Assembly: GCA_001414485.1 (NCBI GenBank)
Contig: LLEY01000122.1
Location: forward strand, 62,001 to 126,000
DNA from: Calycina herbarum
Taxonomy: Eukaryota; Ascomycota; Leotiomycetes; Helotiales; Pezizellaceae
DNA: 64,000 nt
Direction of reading: 5' to 3'
Part shown: one piece after another, positions 12,015-22,624 of the stretch
Position numbering within the stretch: position 1 is the stretch's first letter
How the letters are laid out: each line of letters opens with the position of its first letter
Translations under genes and position numbers: made by a program
Notes under the pieces: generated by a model
Told to the model about the DNA's origin: nothing
Database searches by the model: none
The model's input: only the letters and a program-made list of their open reading frames with translations

Positions 12015-13294
12015 TCAATATAAGTGTAGTTTGAGCAACTCTTTCTCCGCATCTGTGAAAAGCCTCAAAATTCTCTCATCCCCTCTCTTAGTAGCAAACC
12101 CTATCCCACTCCAAGCCCTACCCCGACCCGCCCTTTTCCTCCACTCCCCCTTCGAGACCCCCATAGCAAGCATCATTTCCGCAACCTCCAATCTTCCCCA
12201 CCTACACCCCTGCAGAAATAAGTCCCCTAATCTCACCTCTCGGTTTTCAAGATCTGGGTATGCTTCCAACAAAACTCGAAGGACCTCTACATGACCTCCA
12301 CGAGCCGTGGCGTGAAGCGAGGGAAGTGCTTGGGAGGTGGGCAGTTTTCTAGGGGGCTGCAGGAGGAGGTGGACAACCTGGACATGCCCACGCAAAGAGG
12401 CGACTTCCAGGGCGGTCCCGTGGGTGGAGTAGTATATCCCGCGTGTTTTTTCGTTCGTTAACCAGTCTACTGGGTTCCAGCTCGCTTGGTGGAATTGGCT
12501 TGTCAGTGGGTCTGCGCCGTGCGATAAAATAAGTTCTAGAATTTCGATGTGGTTCCAGTAAGCTGCGATTTGGAGGGGAAGACCGAAGTAGGAAGACTCG
12601 TAATTGAGATTGAGATCTGTGTTTTTGTTTTGAAGGAGTCGTTGTACTAGTAGATTGTTCCCTGCAATTATTGCCATGCTGAGGAGACTTTGAGCCTCTT
12701 CTTTGTTGGGGGAAAGGCGTTGAGGTAGAAAGGGGGGGTTTCTCGTGTCACGCCAGGCTAGGACTAACTCGTGGCCGTCCTCGCTAGAGTATTCCAGGTA
12801 TTCTGCAGCTCCCTCGCAAATTTTAAGGGCGCGGTTCTGGCGTTCCTGGGTATTTGAGACAGGGGCTAGGGAATCTAGAGATTTCAACACAGTACGTAGA
12901 TGTGAGATTGCGGGTGAGGACACCAAGGACTGGATCTGCGCCGCGATGAAGTGCTGGAGGATGGGAGGTGAGATCCTACGGTGGAATTGGTTGAGCCAGT
13001 ATTTTTTGGAGATAGGAATGATGGATTTTGAGAGCCAGATGTGGAAGACGCTGTTGGGAGGTTGGAGGGAGCTGATAGTAAGAGTGTGGAGGATGGTTAA
13101 ATTGAAGAGTTCTGAGGGAGAAGTGTGTTGGTATTTTTGCCTTGCCATTGTGAGATTGAGATTAGGATGCGGGACCTACTGTTGACAGTACGGAAATAGA
13201 GGATCTTGCGTGGTCCGGCGTAGGGGGAGACTACTGATAGGAGAGCGACAAAGATGTGATCGAGTATTTCCCGTGGAAGAGTAGATAGTTGCAT
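12015..13294 (-). CDS. F-box / ankyrin-repeat protein
   Basis: The reverse-strand gene has two parts. The N-terminal part (13294-~13160) begins MQLSTLPREILDHIF, a typical F-box start, and reads on through ILYFRTVN. The main part (13148-12015) holds ankyrin repeats, for example GLPLQIAAYWNHIEILELIL, GTALEVASLRGHVQVVHLLL and SLHATARGGHVEVLRVLLEA, and ends KELLKLHLY. The two lie in different frames. A 35 nt intron with a weak donor (GTCCCG) would join them, but that is unusually short, so a one-base frameshift is as likely. F-box/ankyrin proteins are numerous in fungi and act as substrate receptors of SCF ubiquitin ligases; here that role is inferred from the domains only. Confidence 0.7.
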
Positions 13295-13847
13295 ATTAAC
13301 TGCAAGTGTAAATGCTCGGGGCTGGATGAAAGTAGTGATTGAAATCAGGCAGGCTCCTGAAGTTGACTGTTGCCTCTGGAGAGAGGGGGTGGAGGCTTCT
13401 GTTAAGGATTGTTGCTGTCGTCGCGAAGCGGTCCTCGGGAATAGTCAGATAATCGCAGTGCGAAAGAACTAGTGCAGGTAGAAGAAAAGCGAAGGATGAT
13501 GAGAATAATAAGAGGCGGGCGGGAACGAGTTCTTGTGGGAAAAGATGGAGAGACCGGACAAAGAATATAAATAGCAACAAACCCGCATATGCAGGCTTGC
13601 ATGCAGGTGATGCAAGGGGTTGCAACCGCCTGAGCCGAGAGTGACCCGCTTTCTTCCATGAGGGTAAATCACTTCTTGAACAGCAGTTATGAACTCCTTT
13701 TATTCTGGAAATTAGCGCTGGTTTCTCTTGTGAATTGGAAAGACTGTTCAGCCCATTTTGAAGTCGTACTTTCATAACTTTTTTCTTGGAATGCCTCTAT
13801 TCATACAATCAACTCTATCTAAATCCTCCTAGTACAGTCCATTGATT
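13295..13847. other. Intergenic, no gene seen
   Basis: Upstream region of the F-box/ankyrin gene and downstream of the secreted-protein gene. The long reverse reading frame here has no recognisable domain and no codon pattern that persuades me. Confidence 0.5.
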
Positions 13848-15440
13848 CTAAGAAGGAACATTGAAAAGTGGAGTATCTGGCATAGGGCCCAGCAGTATGG
13901 CGATATCAGGACCTTGAAACCCAGATTCTGATCTGCTAGATGGTCCGTTTCCATAAACAATGATCTTGGTAATGACTTTGGCATTTCCATTTTGGTCCTT
14001 CAGAGCAGCGTGGTTCTGAGCCACCATTTGCGCGAACGGCCGGACATTGTCGGTTCCCTATAATTGAATTAGTGATATATTAGAGGATCGGACGAGGAAG
14101 AAGCTTACAGCCATTGCCTTGAAGGCGGCCATCATATCTGGGTCGTTTGGGTCAGGAGTAAAAACAGCTTTGTTGTTAACATCATCACCTTTTGGTAGAC
14201 TCATATCCACACCTCCATTCTTACTCTGGGTTAATCCTTCATATAATTAGTCAAAAATGCTTGTAATTAAGAAGCATACTGCTACTCACTGATTGCTTCA
14301 ACGAGGGTGTCTTGTGTTCCTCTCCCCTGAACGGCTTTCGCGACCAACAGTCTCAAGTTGCTTAAAGGCTCCCCATCATCAGCACATTGCTTTTCCCACA
14401 TTCTCCAGCTCAACTCGTGACTTGGAACGACTTGGTCGGGATGCGCTGCTACATTTCCATCCGCAGACTTGTCTCGAACCGACGCGATCATAAGGCCTTC
14501 CTTACTATTGATCTTGGCGTTATTGACCGCGGTATTTGGGGCGATCTGGCCATTGCTTGGGGCGCCAACTTGGGAAGTAAACTCCAAAGTTGGAGCTCGC
14601 GTGTTGGGATCAATCTTGAAACCCAGCTCCTTGTCATCGTCGAAAATTTCTTTGTGGTCAATTGAATCACCAAAAAATGACGAATCGTCGAAACCATCGG
14701 AATCGGGATCCGTATCTCTGGTAAGGAAGTATCCTCTGCTAGGATCGGCAAATGTGCCTTTGGGTTTGTTTTCAGCAATCCTGGATTCCGCGTCGGCTAA
14801 CACGCTTTGCCCATTTTGCTGAGCAGTGCTATAGTCCAAAGGTCGGTTGATTCTTACAGGCGTTTGATCGGGATCAGCACAACGCTTTTTAACACACGAA
14901 ATGTCAGTGTCAATATCATCATCGGACTTTGTTGGAGACCCGTCAGGGTTCGTTGTGGTGTCTCCAGTGTTCGATGTAGTTTCTCCAGGAGTCTTCGCGG
15001 GATCTCCAGTACCAGCCGGATCTCCCGTCTGAGGAGTGCTGTCACCACTTCCTTCTCCGGCACTCTGACCTGGGCCAGTTTGGTCTCCTATCTGAGAAGA
15101 ATCGCCACCAGGATTGCCACCACCTTCCGATCCCCCTGGTCTTACTCCACCTCCATCGCCATTCCATCCTTTGCCGGGTCTGAGTACGACTGGAATCCGT
15201 TTGTTGACAATAGGTAGAACAAAAGGGCATAGTCCTTTTCCATGGGCGCAATTATCAGCTACTACATGGAGATAATTAGCCACAGTATCGTTTGATGGCT
15301 TTCTTGAGAGAGTAGGAATTCATACTTTTTACATCTGATTCCGTTTTGGAGCGAACAGAATGAGGAACGACTCCTGCACTAGTAAGCGAAGAGATAGCGG
15401 CAAGAACAAGTCCCGCCGTTACAGCGTTGGTAAAACGCAT
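13848..15440 (-). CDS. Secreted protein of unknown function with Gly/Ser/Thr-rich linker; 3 introns or 2 introns plus a frameshift
   Basis: Starts at ATG 15440 with a signal peptide (MRFTNAVTAGLVLAAISSL, cleavage near TSAG). The reading runs to KAIKRY (15285) and resumes one base later as VANYLHVVADNCAHGKGLC (15283), so either an extra T at 15284 breaks the gene or an unusual junction exists. Next follow a linker rich in Gly, Pro, Thr and Asp, then a globular part. Introns: 14224-14285 (donor GTAGCA) and 14058-14108 (GTAAGC). The last exon (14057-13848) ends PDIAILLGPMPDTPLFNVPS. About 492 residues if the shift is corrected. Family not recognised; four or more Cys fit an extracellular protein. 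It is transcribed away from the gene at 17166 across a 1.7 kb gap. Confidence 0.7.
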
Positions 15441-17165
15441 GGCTTGTTGTGGCTTTATGGCGCAAGAGGGAGTCAAGTGTAGAAATGGGAAGGAGAAGAA
15501 AAATAGGCGAGGGTTGAATCAATAGCGTGATGCGGAATGACAGAGAGAAGGAAAGGAGAGGAGAAATTGCTTGCGGAAATTGACGAAGAACGCAAGGAAA
15601 TTGTTGACAGAAAAATGAAACCGACAAGGAAAGAAGATGAGCAGAGTATGTTAAGTGTCTCGCAAGTTGTAAAAACAGGACCTGACAGCTACTTCTAAAT
15701 ACTTCAGAAGTTTCTTTCACGCCACTCACATCTCTTTTAAGCTCATCAGCGAGGCGCTCATGTTCAAGCAGAAAAGTTATTCAAACCGCAATCTCGACTC
15801 GAAGCCGCTGTACGTATTTCATAGTTATTCTGAGAAATCTTCACATTGTAGTAATTAATAGCTTTGCAGGAGCCGGAGTAACTCATTCCGCAAAGCATAC
15901 TGTCTAGTAGAAATCAACACCAAAGCCAAGGCCCGGCTGTACATGCTTAGGATCCCTGGATGGGGTATTTCCATACATAATATGTTATCTTAGCCGTCCA
16001 ATAACACAGAAGGTAGCGGCGCTAAACCTGCCGAAGCGAGCTGCATGTCAGATGAAATAGACGCGGTGCATCCTCGGCGACGGGCCTTGGCAGACGGAAA
16101 TTTTGCGTAAGGACGTTCAACAGAATAGAAACAAACCCCCACGTATTTCTTCCCGTGAAAACCCTTCTAATTGCGGAATGGAATTCAGAGCGCTTTTACG
16201 CAATCTCTTGCTTCTTAATTCGGAAATTTCTCTTCGGGCATGTGTTGCAATGCTGCACTTCAGAGGACAAGAGTAAAAGACTTGAATTCCATACCTTGCT
16301 CTACAAGAGCAGAAGGCACATTATATATACAACTTTGCAGTAGCAATTGCCGCATCTATTTACCGAAAAACTCTTCCTCGGCATGCCCGACGGGCATACC
16401 GATATCTCCTTAAGTGGCTTGATATAACAGATATCACCGTACCTATCAACAGCATGAATTGTGTCTGTGGTGGTTGTGCCAGCTTCTGGCACTCACGATG
16501 ATGGTTAGTTAGAAACATTGGATCTCAACCACAGACATATCCTTTCTGATGACAAGTATCTCAAGTCTAAGTATACCTACACATCTTGGTTTAAATGATC
16601 AGATTTCCACTATATCTTAAGACCTTTTATGTTTTGATGTTCTCAAATCACTTCCTAACATATAGAAGGCCATCTAATATTCTATCGGAACAGGATATTT
16701 TAAAGTTTAGGTAAATATGCGTACGTAAGTAAGCTTACAAAGTCTCGATTTTTTACAGCACGATTTACATATTTTTCGTGAAACATGAAACAAGTCTCCT
16801 TTCGTCTCACGCGCAGACCAACAAACCAACGCGGGAGAACACGCCAGATCCTTTGTGCTTACTCTTCTTCCCTGGTATTGACATTTAGAAGCTACAATCA
16901 CGAAATCAAGTAGCCTGGGATATAGAGTGGTAAAAATAGAATAGCTACTGGAACACTTGATCGGCTCTGCATCGTTGTATATAATTGAGAGCATAGTGTC
17001 CATCAATACTCATCCGCTTCCATCTACTCACCAACCTTTTTTCATTGTCTTTTTTCCTTTTGTCAATTTCATTTGTCAAATTTCCTTTCCTTTTCTTCGA
17101 TTTTTCTCTTACTCTTTCAAGACGACCTCGATCCTCTCTTCGCTTACCATCATAACACGACCACA
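15441..17165. other. 1.7 kb divergent intergenic region
   Basis: It lies between two divergently transcribed genes for putative secreted proteins, so it should hold both promoters. A pyrimidine-rich run (about 17030-17150) precedes the ATG at 17166, as is common in fungal promoters. No RNA gene or repeat was recognised. Confidence 0.5.
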
Positions 17166-18557
17166 ATGTCGTTCGTGGCTGCTTTTGGAGTGGAACTTGG
17201 TTTCACAGCAATCAGCATGCTTCTTCCCTCTTTATTGCAAGCACCAGACGCTCCCAGAACATCAGTTGTCATGGGTGTTGGAAGCCAAGCAAGAGGGGTA
17301 GAGGGAATCGACACTTCAGGTGGAATTTACCCCAACATGATTCTTTACAATACTCACGGAAAACAAATTGCCAATATAAAACCCTCAATCGGCCTGGCAG
17401 ACCCCGCTTCCAATCTCGGGGGGGAATTTGACGGGGACACTGCCCAAACTCCAGAATATCTTCGAATCAACGCAGTGACTTCAGATGCAATTTGCGTCAG
17501 CTACGTTTCCATCACATCCGGCACAGGCGATAAACGAACATGGCATGCGGGCTACGTCAAACAGTGCGCCCCAGAAGTGTGGTATGCCAGCCCGGAAATC
17601 ATTCCCGGAACGGACTTCATACCTGGCTGTGTCCAGCTCAGTAAAGATGATCGTTTTATCGACGGAATAACTCTCAAGCTCACCGATTTTGGATTCCCTG
17701 ATAAGGACAAGGCAGAAAAAGCACAAAAGCAGTATATGGACTTTCCCAACACGTTATGTCAAGCTCCAGGTCGAATGACACTCTGGGATACCATCGACGA
17801 TAACCTTGGCTGCGTTCCCTTCTACGACTTTGACCAGCAGAAGAACATGACAAACGGCTTTGATTTGGACTTCCAAAAAATTGTTGATGGCCATAAAATC
17901 CCGTGCGATCTCGGAAGCAGCAAAGCCCACAAGCAAACTATTGAGCCAGGAAAGGGTCCTAAGACTCTCACCCCACAGCAACTTATCGAGGAGCAAGCAA
18001 GACAGAAAGCAGAACAGCAAGCTAAGAACGAAGCTGGACTTAACGATAATGCACCTCCCGCAGGTGAAGGAAGCTTTGGTGGAAGCACCGGCTCCATAAA
18101 CAACAATGAAGCAGGAATCAATCCCGACGGCGCTCCACCTGGAGCAGGAAGTTTCGGTGGGGTGGTCAGCTCCATTCCAAAAGAGCAGTTGCCAAGTGCA
18201 CCTTCGCCTACTAGTACCACGAAGTCTTCGAGACCTAAGCAAACTTTGGATCTTAACGCTCCTCCGGTCGCCAAAAGAAACTCACCGCTCACTAAAAGTT
18301 CATCCTCTGTAGCCATTCCAACATCGATTTCCAGTTCTTCTACGATCGCGGTACCCACATCCTGCGAGCAACCGAGCTCTTTGGTGAAGGTTGTGAGACT
18401 GCTACCTACCAATGGCACTTCCAACTCAACTATTCCGACTTCTTCCACCGGCACTGCCAGTAGACCAGCCGAAGTTTCAGCTTTTAAGCGAGAGGTCAAG
18501 AGGTCCGAAATGCAATCACAAAAGAAAAGACGTGGTATGTTTGGATTTGGGAACTAG
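17166..18557 (+). CDS. Putative secreted protein of unknown function with repeat-containing Ser/Thr-rich tail
   Basis: A single exon of 463 residues. The ATG at 17166 has a good context (CCACAATGTC) and is preferred to the in-frame ATG at 17073. The N-terminus is hydrophobic (FVAAFGVELGFTAISMLL) and may be a signal peptide. Residues about 35-280 form a globular part with cysteines spaced through it (DAICVSYVSITSG, KQCAPEVWY, PGCVQL, TLCQAPGRM, LGCVPFYDF). This resembles a family of uncharacterised ascomycete extracellular proteins that I remember only by pattern. From residue 300 comes a Gln/Ala stretch, two copies of a PP(A/G)(A/G)(E/G)GSFGG motif, a Ser/Thr-rich stalk-like region and a basic end (KREVKRSEMQSQKKRRG). 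No function can be assigned. Confidence 0.75.
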   Translation: MSFVAAFGVELGFTAISMLLPSLLQAPDAPRTSVVMGVGSQARGVEGIDTSGGIYPNMILYNTHGKQIANIKPSIGLADPASNLGGEFDGDTAQTPEYLRINAVTSDAICVSYVSITSGTGDKRTWHAGYVKQCAPEVWYASPEIIPGTDFIPGCVQLSKDDRFIDGITLKLTDFGFPDKDKAEKAQKQYMDFPNTLCQAPGRMTLWDTIDDNLGCVPFYDFDQQKNMTNGFDLDFQKIVDGHKIPCDLGSSKAHKQTIEPGKGPKTLTPQQLIEEQARQKAEQQAKNEAGLNDNAPPAGEGSFGGSTGSINNNEAGINPDGAPPGAGSFGGVVSSIPKEQLPSAPSPTSTTKSSRPKQTLDLNAPPVAKRNSPLTKSSSSVAIPTSISSSSTIAVPTSCEQPSSLVKVVRLLPTNGTSNSTIPTSSTGTASRPAEVSAFKREVKRSEMQSQKKRRGMFGFGN

Positions 18558-19377
18558 ACGAGAAAACAGCCAGTCATTTTTCAAGCACAGATATGACAGT
18601 CATTCAGAGTGTTCTTGGTGGTTTGGGGGGCTTGTTAGGGGTTGGCATGAGATGATGGGGTAGGCGAAGAAATGATTTTGTTGGTTTCGAGGGTTGGAAG
18701 AGAGATTTTTGTAAAACTAGGGCATGTTTGTAGAAGGTTACGGGGCGCTTGGTTAATAAATTTGATTCATTTGGTACTTCGTTCTATGATCCAATCTCGT
18801 CAACAATAGTCTTCCACCTCCTCATCTCAACCCACCTTCCTGTTTCTTGAATGCCAAACTTTCTTTTTCTAGAGGGCTACACCTGAATTTAGTTTCGAGT
18901 TATAGACTTGGTGTGTTACTAGTCTGAAAGAATGGTGCTTCTTTGCGATCATAAGTATGGGGATTACCGGATGTGTCCAGTGCCCTGTAATGCCCTGTAA
19001 ACCCCTGGAGACACCCGAAGGCGTCGCGAGGAGCAAAAAAGGTAGCGCTGAACAAATCCTAGGAAGTATCTCACGACAACGCTACATTTGCATCCTCTAA
19101 AACCCCATGTAAAACATTGCTTACATAGTAGATTTAACTCATTTCATTACTTTTGGTTGTACTGAGGTAGCCGTCCTTCAAAAAGTACATTTCTGTCGAT
19201 CAATGAGCCAGACCGCGGCGGACGCCATTAAAAGTATATAGAGTTTAGTATATATACACTGTAACGCTGGTTGAGGTGCCCTGAGGCCCCAATGGCTTCT
19301 GGCTGGCCTCTGCCAGGGCAAAATAAACCTGCACTCAGCAAAAGTAACAACTCAGCAACAAGACACAATGGAGGGTA
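18558..19377. other. Intergenic, no gene seen
   Basis: The 3' flank of the previous gene. The short duplication TGCCCTGTAA occurs twice in tandem near 18980-19000. Nothing else was recognised up to the Tc1/mariner element. Confidence 0.5.
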
Positions 19378-19379
19378 TA

Positions 19380-20665
19380 CTTCGTACATGGCCCAAATAA
19401 CCCCCATTTTACGTCCGTGCTTCAAAAAATGCTTGGCAATGCTGCTTTAAGAAAATCCTTAGTATTTTGTATACCCTCCATCTGCTAAAATCACTTCAAT
19501 ACATCGATCACCCATCCCTTTAATCAAATCAGCTACTATAGCATATGTTATCGATTCCCAGGCCTCTTGTACAGCACTCCTTAAGCGTTTATAAGATCTA
19601 TGAACCTCCGGATAACGCTCTTCAATATAATCCTTCATCATATCCCATATAGTCTCCATAGGATTCAAATCAGGGGAGTTTACCGGCCACATTATAGGAG
19701 TAATCCCCATTGCTTTTAATACAGACTTTGTATATGCGGAAGCATGCCCTTTAGCGTTATCTTGTTGAAAAGCAAGCTCAGGGTACTGCTGTAAGATCTC
19801 TTGGATTATAGGGAGAATAATCCTAGAGTAAGAACCCTCATTTATCGTCTCCCAATCCTTCTCCCAAAATAGGCCATGATGCCTTCTGTATTTCCCAGAT
19901 ATTAACCCCCAAAACATACATCCAATCTTACGTTGATATCGAGCTTCTACACAATCTGTGTGATATACCTCTTCTAGCCCAATCTTCCGTGTAACCCGTG
20001 CTCGAGTATGCCTCCCTGGCTTTACCCAGGTCTCGTCACTCTAAAGTACAGAGGACCACTGCTCGTCTGTCTAAAATAGATGCTCCTATGCCCAATTGAG
20101 TCGGTCTTGTTTATTCTACTCTGAGAGAGGTGGTTTAAGTCGAGCCGCGCGCCGTACGTAGCCTTCTTTCTTGAAGGCGGTTCGTATTACCTTCTCTCCA
20201 CAATCCTATCCTAGAATAGACGGGATATTAGCCCATTTTGTACGCCGGTTTTGGCTTGAAGCTGTAACCCATTGAATTAAACGTTTTCTTTGAGGTGTAT
20301 TTAAGGATACCTTCCTCTCGCGGAGGTGTTTTTAAGGGGTAAGACGGTGGGAAAGAGCGTAGCGTACTTTGTCACGGGTAGTGCAAAGTTGTAAGACAAT
20401 TTCATCTTCTGTATAGCCAGCATCAAAGTACAAAGTTTGGATTCGAAGTCTGTCATCGCGGGAGCACTGTTTTTGGGGTGTTTTTGGGGTAGGTATTGTG
20501 TATAACGTCTGGTCCATGGTTACTGTATGGTTGAACAGTGCTAAACAATATAGAAAAGCAGCGAGAGAAGCATAATATACCCATTGGCTAAGGTGCCCAA
20601 TTTTATGGAACCTTCTAGAGGAGCGCACGGACGTAAAATGGGGGTTATTTGGGCCATGTACGAAG
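19380..20665 (-). mobile_element. Tc1/mariner transposon, 1286 bp, DD34E type
   Basis: 41 bp terminal inverted repeats, identical as far as I can compare, begin CTTCGTACATGGCCCAAATA (19380-19420 and 20625-20665), with TA duplications at 19378-19379 and 20666-20667. The interior encodes a transposase on the reverse strand. Base composition is near normal, so RIP has been light compared with the AT-rich blocks. The right TA overlaps the duplication of the 218 bp-type repeat that later inserted at this end. Confidence 0.92.
19459..20517 (-). pseudogene. Tc1-like transposase with several premature stops
   Basis: Reading from ATG 20517 (MDQTLYTIPTPKTPQKQCS) gives a helix-turn-helix (RLRIQTLYFDAGYTEDEIV), a stop at about 20334, then further DNA-binding sequence and the catalytic domain. 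The triad is visible: SDETW (near 20043), FQQDNAKGHAS (near 19770) and SPDLNPMETIWDM (near 19665), with exactly 34 residues between the second Asp and the Glu, as in Tc1-type DD34E enzymes. I count about six TAA/TAG stops, each where Gln or Trp would fit, consistent with light RIP. The last 152 codons (19917-19459) are open. Not expected to be active without suppression. Confidence 0.9.
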
Positions 20666-20669
20666 TATG

Positions 20670-20898
20670 TGATTGGAACCCATGATGGAGGCTCGGGCCA
20701 TGCCCTCGCTAAAGCACTGACCAAAGTCCCTGCTCAGCACTGACCACTACCCCGCTGCTAAGCAAGCTTCTCTTATTCTATACTTTTCTATTCTATTCCT
20801 TTGACATCATGTATTTGTCAAGCAGGTTCTTGGAATATTCCAGAGGCTCTTCCTCTCTCTATATATAGAGTCTATATATATAGAGGAAGAGCTTACAT
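20670..20898 (-). repeat. 218 bp-type dispersed repeat, copy 2 (inverted relative to copy 1)
   Basis: Reverse complement of the 10435-10652 repeat over its whole length, with a slightly longer TATATA hairpin. Exact 5 bp duplications GTATG flank it (20665-20669 and 20899-20903), and the left one includes the last base of the Tc1/mariner element. It therefore inserted after that transposon, as an independent event. Confidence 0.8.
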
Positions 20899-20903
20899 GT
20901 ATG

Positions 20904-21470
20904 TAGTCTTCACGTGTTACGGAGTTGGAGGAATTGGGGGCAGATCACGTGTAGCAGCACGGCACGTGCGTGCTGCTGGCATCCTGTATTTAAGCTTCCG
21001 TTCCTCTGGAACTCTCTTCTTTCCTCCCTTTGTGGTTCGCTCAATATAGTAGTATTTGGCTTGACTCTGTATTCATCACAGCAAGTAGTGGTTTACTCTA
21101 CGTTTACAGTAGAGGTTAATGTTTATGGTTTCACTGGCGTGTATATTATTTTCTACATAATTTACAAGTCAATTTCTGCCCTAGACAAGATAGGTAATGC
21201 TCCTTCTTAGGTTAGTGTCAGTCTATCCTTTACAACTGTCGCACTTTTACAACGGTTGCACTGAATTTGCCGTTTTTTTGACAGGCATAAGAGCGTCATA
21301 GTAACGTGAGTAGAATATTCTGTCGGCGCAAAGTCATTTTAATAGAGTAGCTTAGCTTAGGTGATTGATTTATTCAGCCTTGTTTCCAGCCTGCCTCTTT
21401 TGCTCCTTGCACTTCCGAGGATGGCTCGGTCTATGCAGCAATTGAGAGAAAGTGTATAAGAGAGGATAGT
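20904..21470 (+). other. Promoter-like GC-richer sequence with CACGTG motifs, possible LTR
   Basis: Three CACGTG palindromes lie within about 50 bp (20914-20966), followed by a TATTTAAGC TATA-like box near 20990 and a pyrimidine-rich start-like region. This layout matches the LTR promoters elsewhere in the window. A left end at TGTTACGG (20918) is possible. No right end or duplication was found. The small ORFs here look like chance. Confidence 0.35.
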
Positions 21471-22330
21471 AGCGGAGAGTTGAAGGACTACTCTTAGTAC
21501 GAAGCTAATTACTATAACTGTTAGTATTTAAGAAGATAGTATCTATGATAGATACTATAGATAATTACAAATGATTACTAATCAGCTAAACGAAGTTGCT
21601 AATCTTATAGCTTAGCGAACCGTATATATCTTTTTTCGTAGATTGAATTTTTTGTTCTAAAAAGCTTAATATCTCTTACTACTATCTAACAAGCTAAATT
21701 CCTCCTATAGAGACTCTCTTAAGAGGGCCTCCGTCCTCGCCTAATACTTCGTCTCTAAGACTACTAGAGCTCTCGAACGTAGAGCTATAGCCTAGACCTT
21801 CTTTAGAGGGATTAGAGAAGCTATAGACTACTACCTTAGCACTGCTCTCGATAGTACCTCTCTAGAACTTCTACTATTTCTCCGAGCCTTTTATACTTAA
21901 GTAGCCGACCTTAGCCTTGCTTTCTACTAGGTATATACTAAAAAGACCTTACCTCTACTTCTTTTATCTCTTAACACTTACTCTAAGTATAAGTATAATA
22001 ATAATAATAATAATATCTATATTACCTCTCTCTTCTGCTACTTTTAAGCTATAGAAGAGTAAGAGATTACTAGCTAAATCTAATCTTAGAGTCTTTGTCT
22101 AACTTCTCCTAGACTCTTCTAATAGGAACTACTCTACCTAAGCTATCTTCCTTACACTTTACAACCTGAAAATAGGCTATAAAGAGCTTATATAAGAAGT
22201 ACTCTTAGTTAACTCCGGGTTTACTATTATATCTAAAAGCAAAGAAGCCTTAGATACTCTTTTGTCGACAAAGAGGGTTTTTATCTAAACTCTATTCTCT
22301 ACGGCTAGAATAGAGGTCTCGTAAGAATAG
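21471..22330 (+). pseudogene. AT-rich degraded coding-like sequence, unclassified transposon
   Basis: Plus-strand reading through stops gives a continuous helical protein (KTTRALERRAIA, TFFRGIREAIDYYLSTALDS) and a poly-Asn run from (AAT/ATA)n near 22000. It looks like a retrotransposon gag or accessory ORF. Family not recognised. It is cut by the LTR at 22331. Confidence 0.35.
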
Positions 22331-22624
22331 TATTAGAGCTTATAGTAAATACTAATGATTTGAACTATAGAGGCGTCTATATATAAGAAGATTCGATTAT
22401 CCTTTCTAGAGTAGAGCTCTTACCTACTTATATACTTAGTCTACTTATTCTAGAGGATTCTGTTAAGAGTACTCTAGAAGGTTCTATTCGCGAGCGTACG
22501 TAAGCGTGCGTTCTACTAAGTATACTCTCGAAGGTTCTCTCGTGTCTATGCGTTGCTAAGCGAGGTTACGTAAATACGTTACTAGAGCACTCTAAGACCT
22601 ACTCTACAGGTGTAACCCTTTATA
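22331..22624 (-). repeat. LTR of gypsy family A, 294 bp form (3' LTR of the rearranged host copy)
   Basis: Reverse-oriented LTR ending next to the reverse-strand pol 3' end. It belongs with the 294 bp copies at 23954-24247 and 33240-33533 and differs from the 242 bp form by an internal 52 bp segment near the CTCTCGAAGGTTCT repeat. Confidence 0.8.

Noticed and set aside
13296..13775. 159-codon reverse ORF upstream of the F-box/ankyrin gene
   Set aside because: No domain or convincing protein character, and several overlapping frames are open in the same stretch.
17073..17165. Upstream in-frame start for the 463-residue protein
   Set aside because: It would add a pyrimidine-tract-derived Phe/Leu/Ser stretch; ATG 17166 has the better context and gives a plausible signal sequence.
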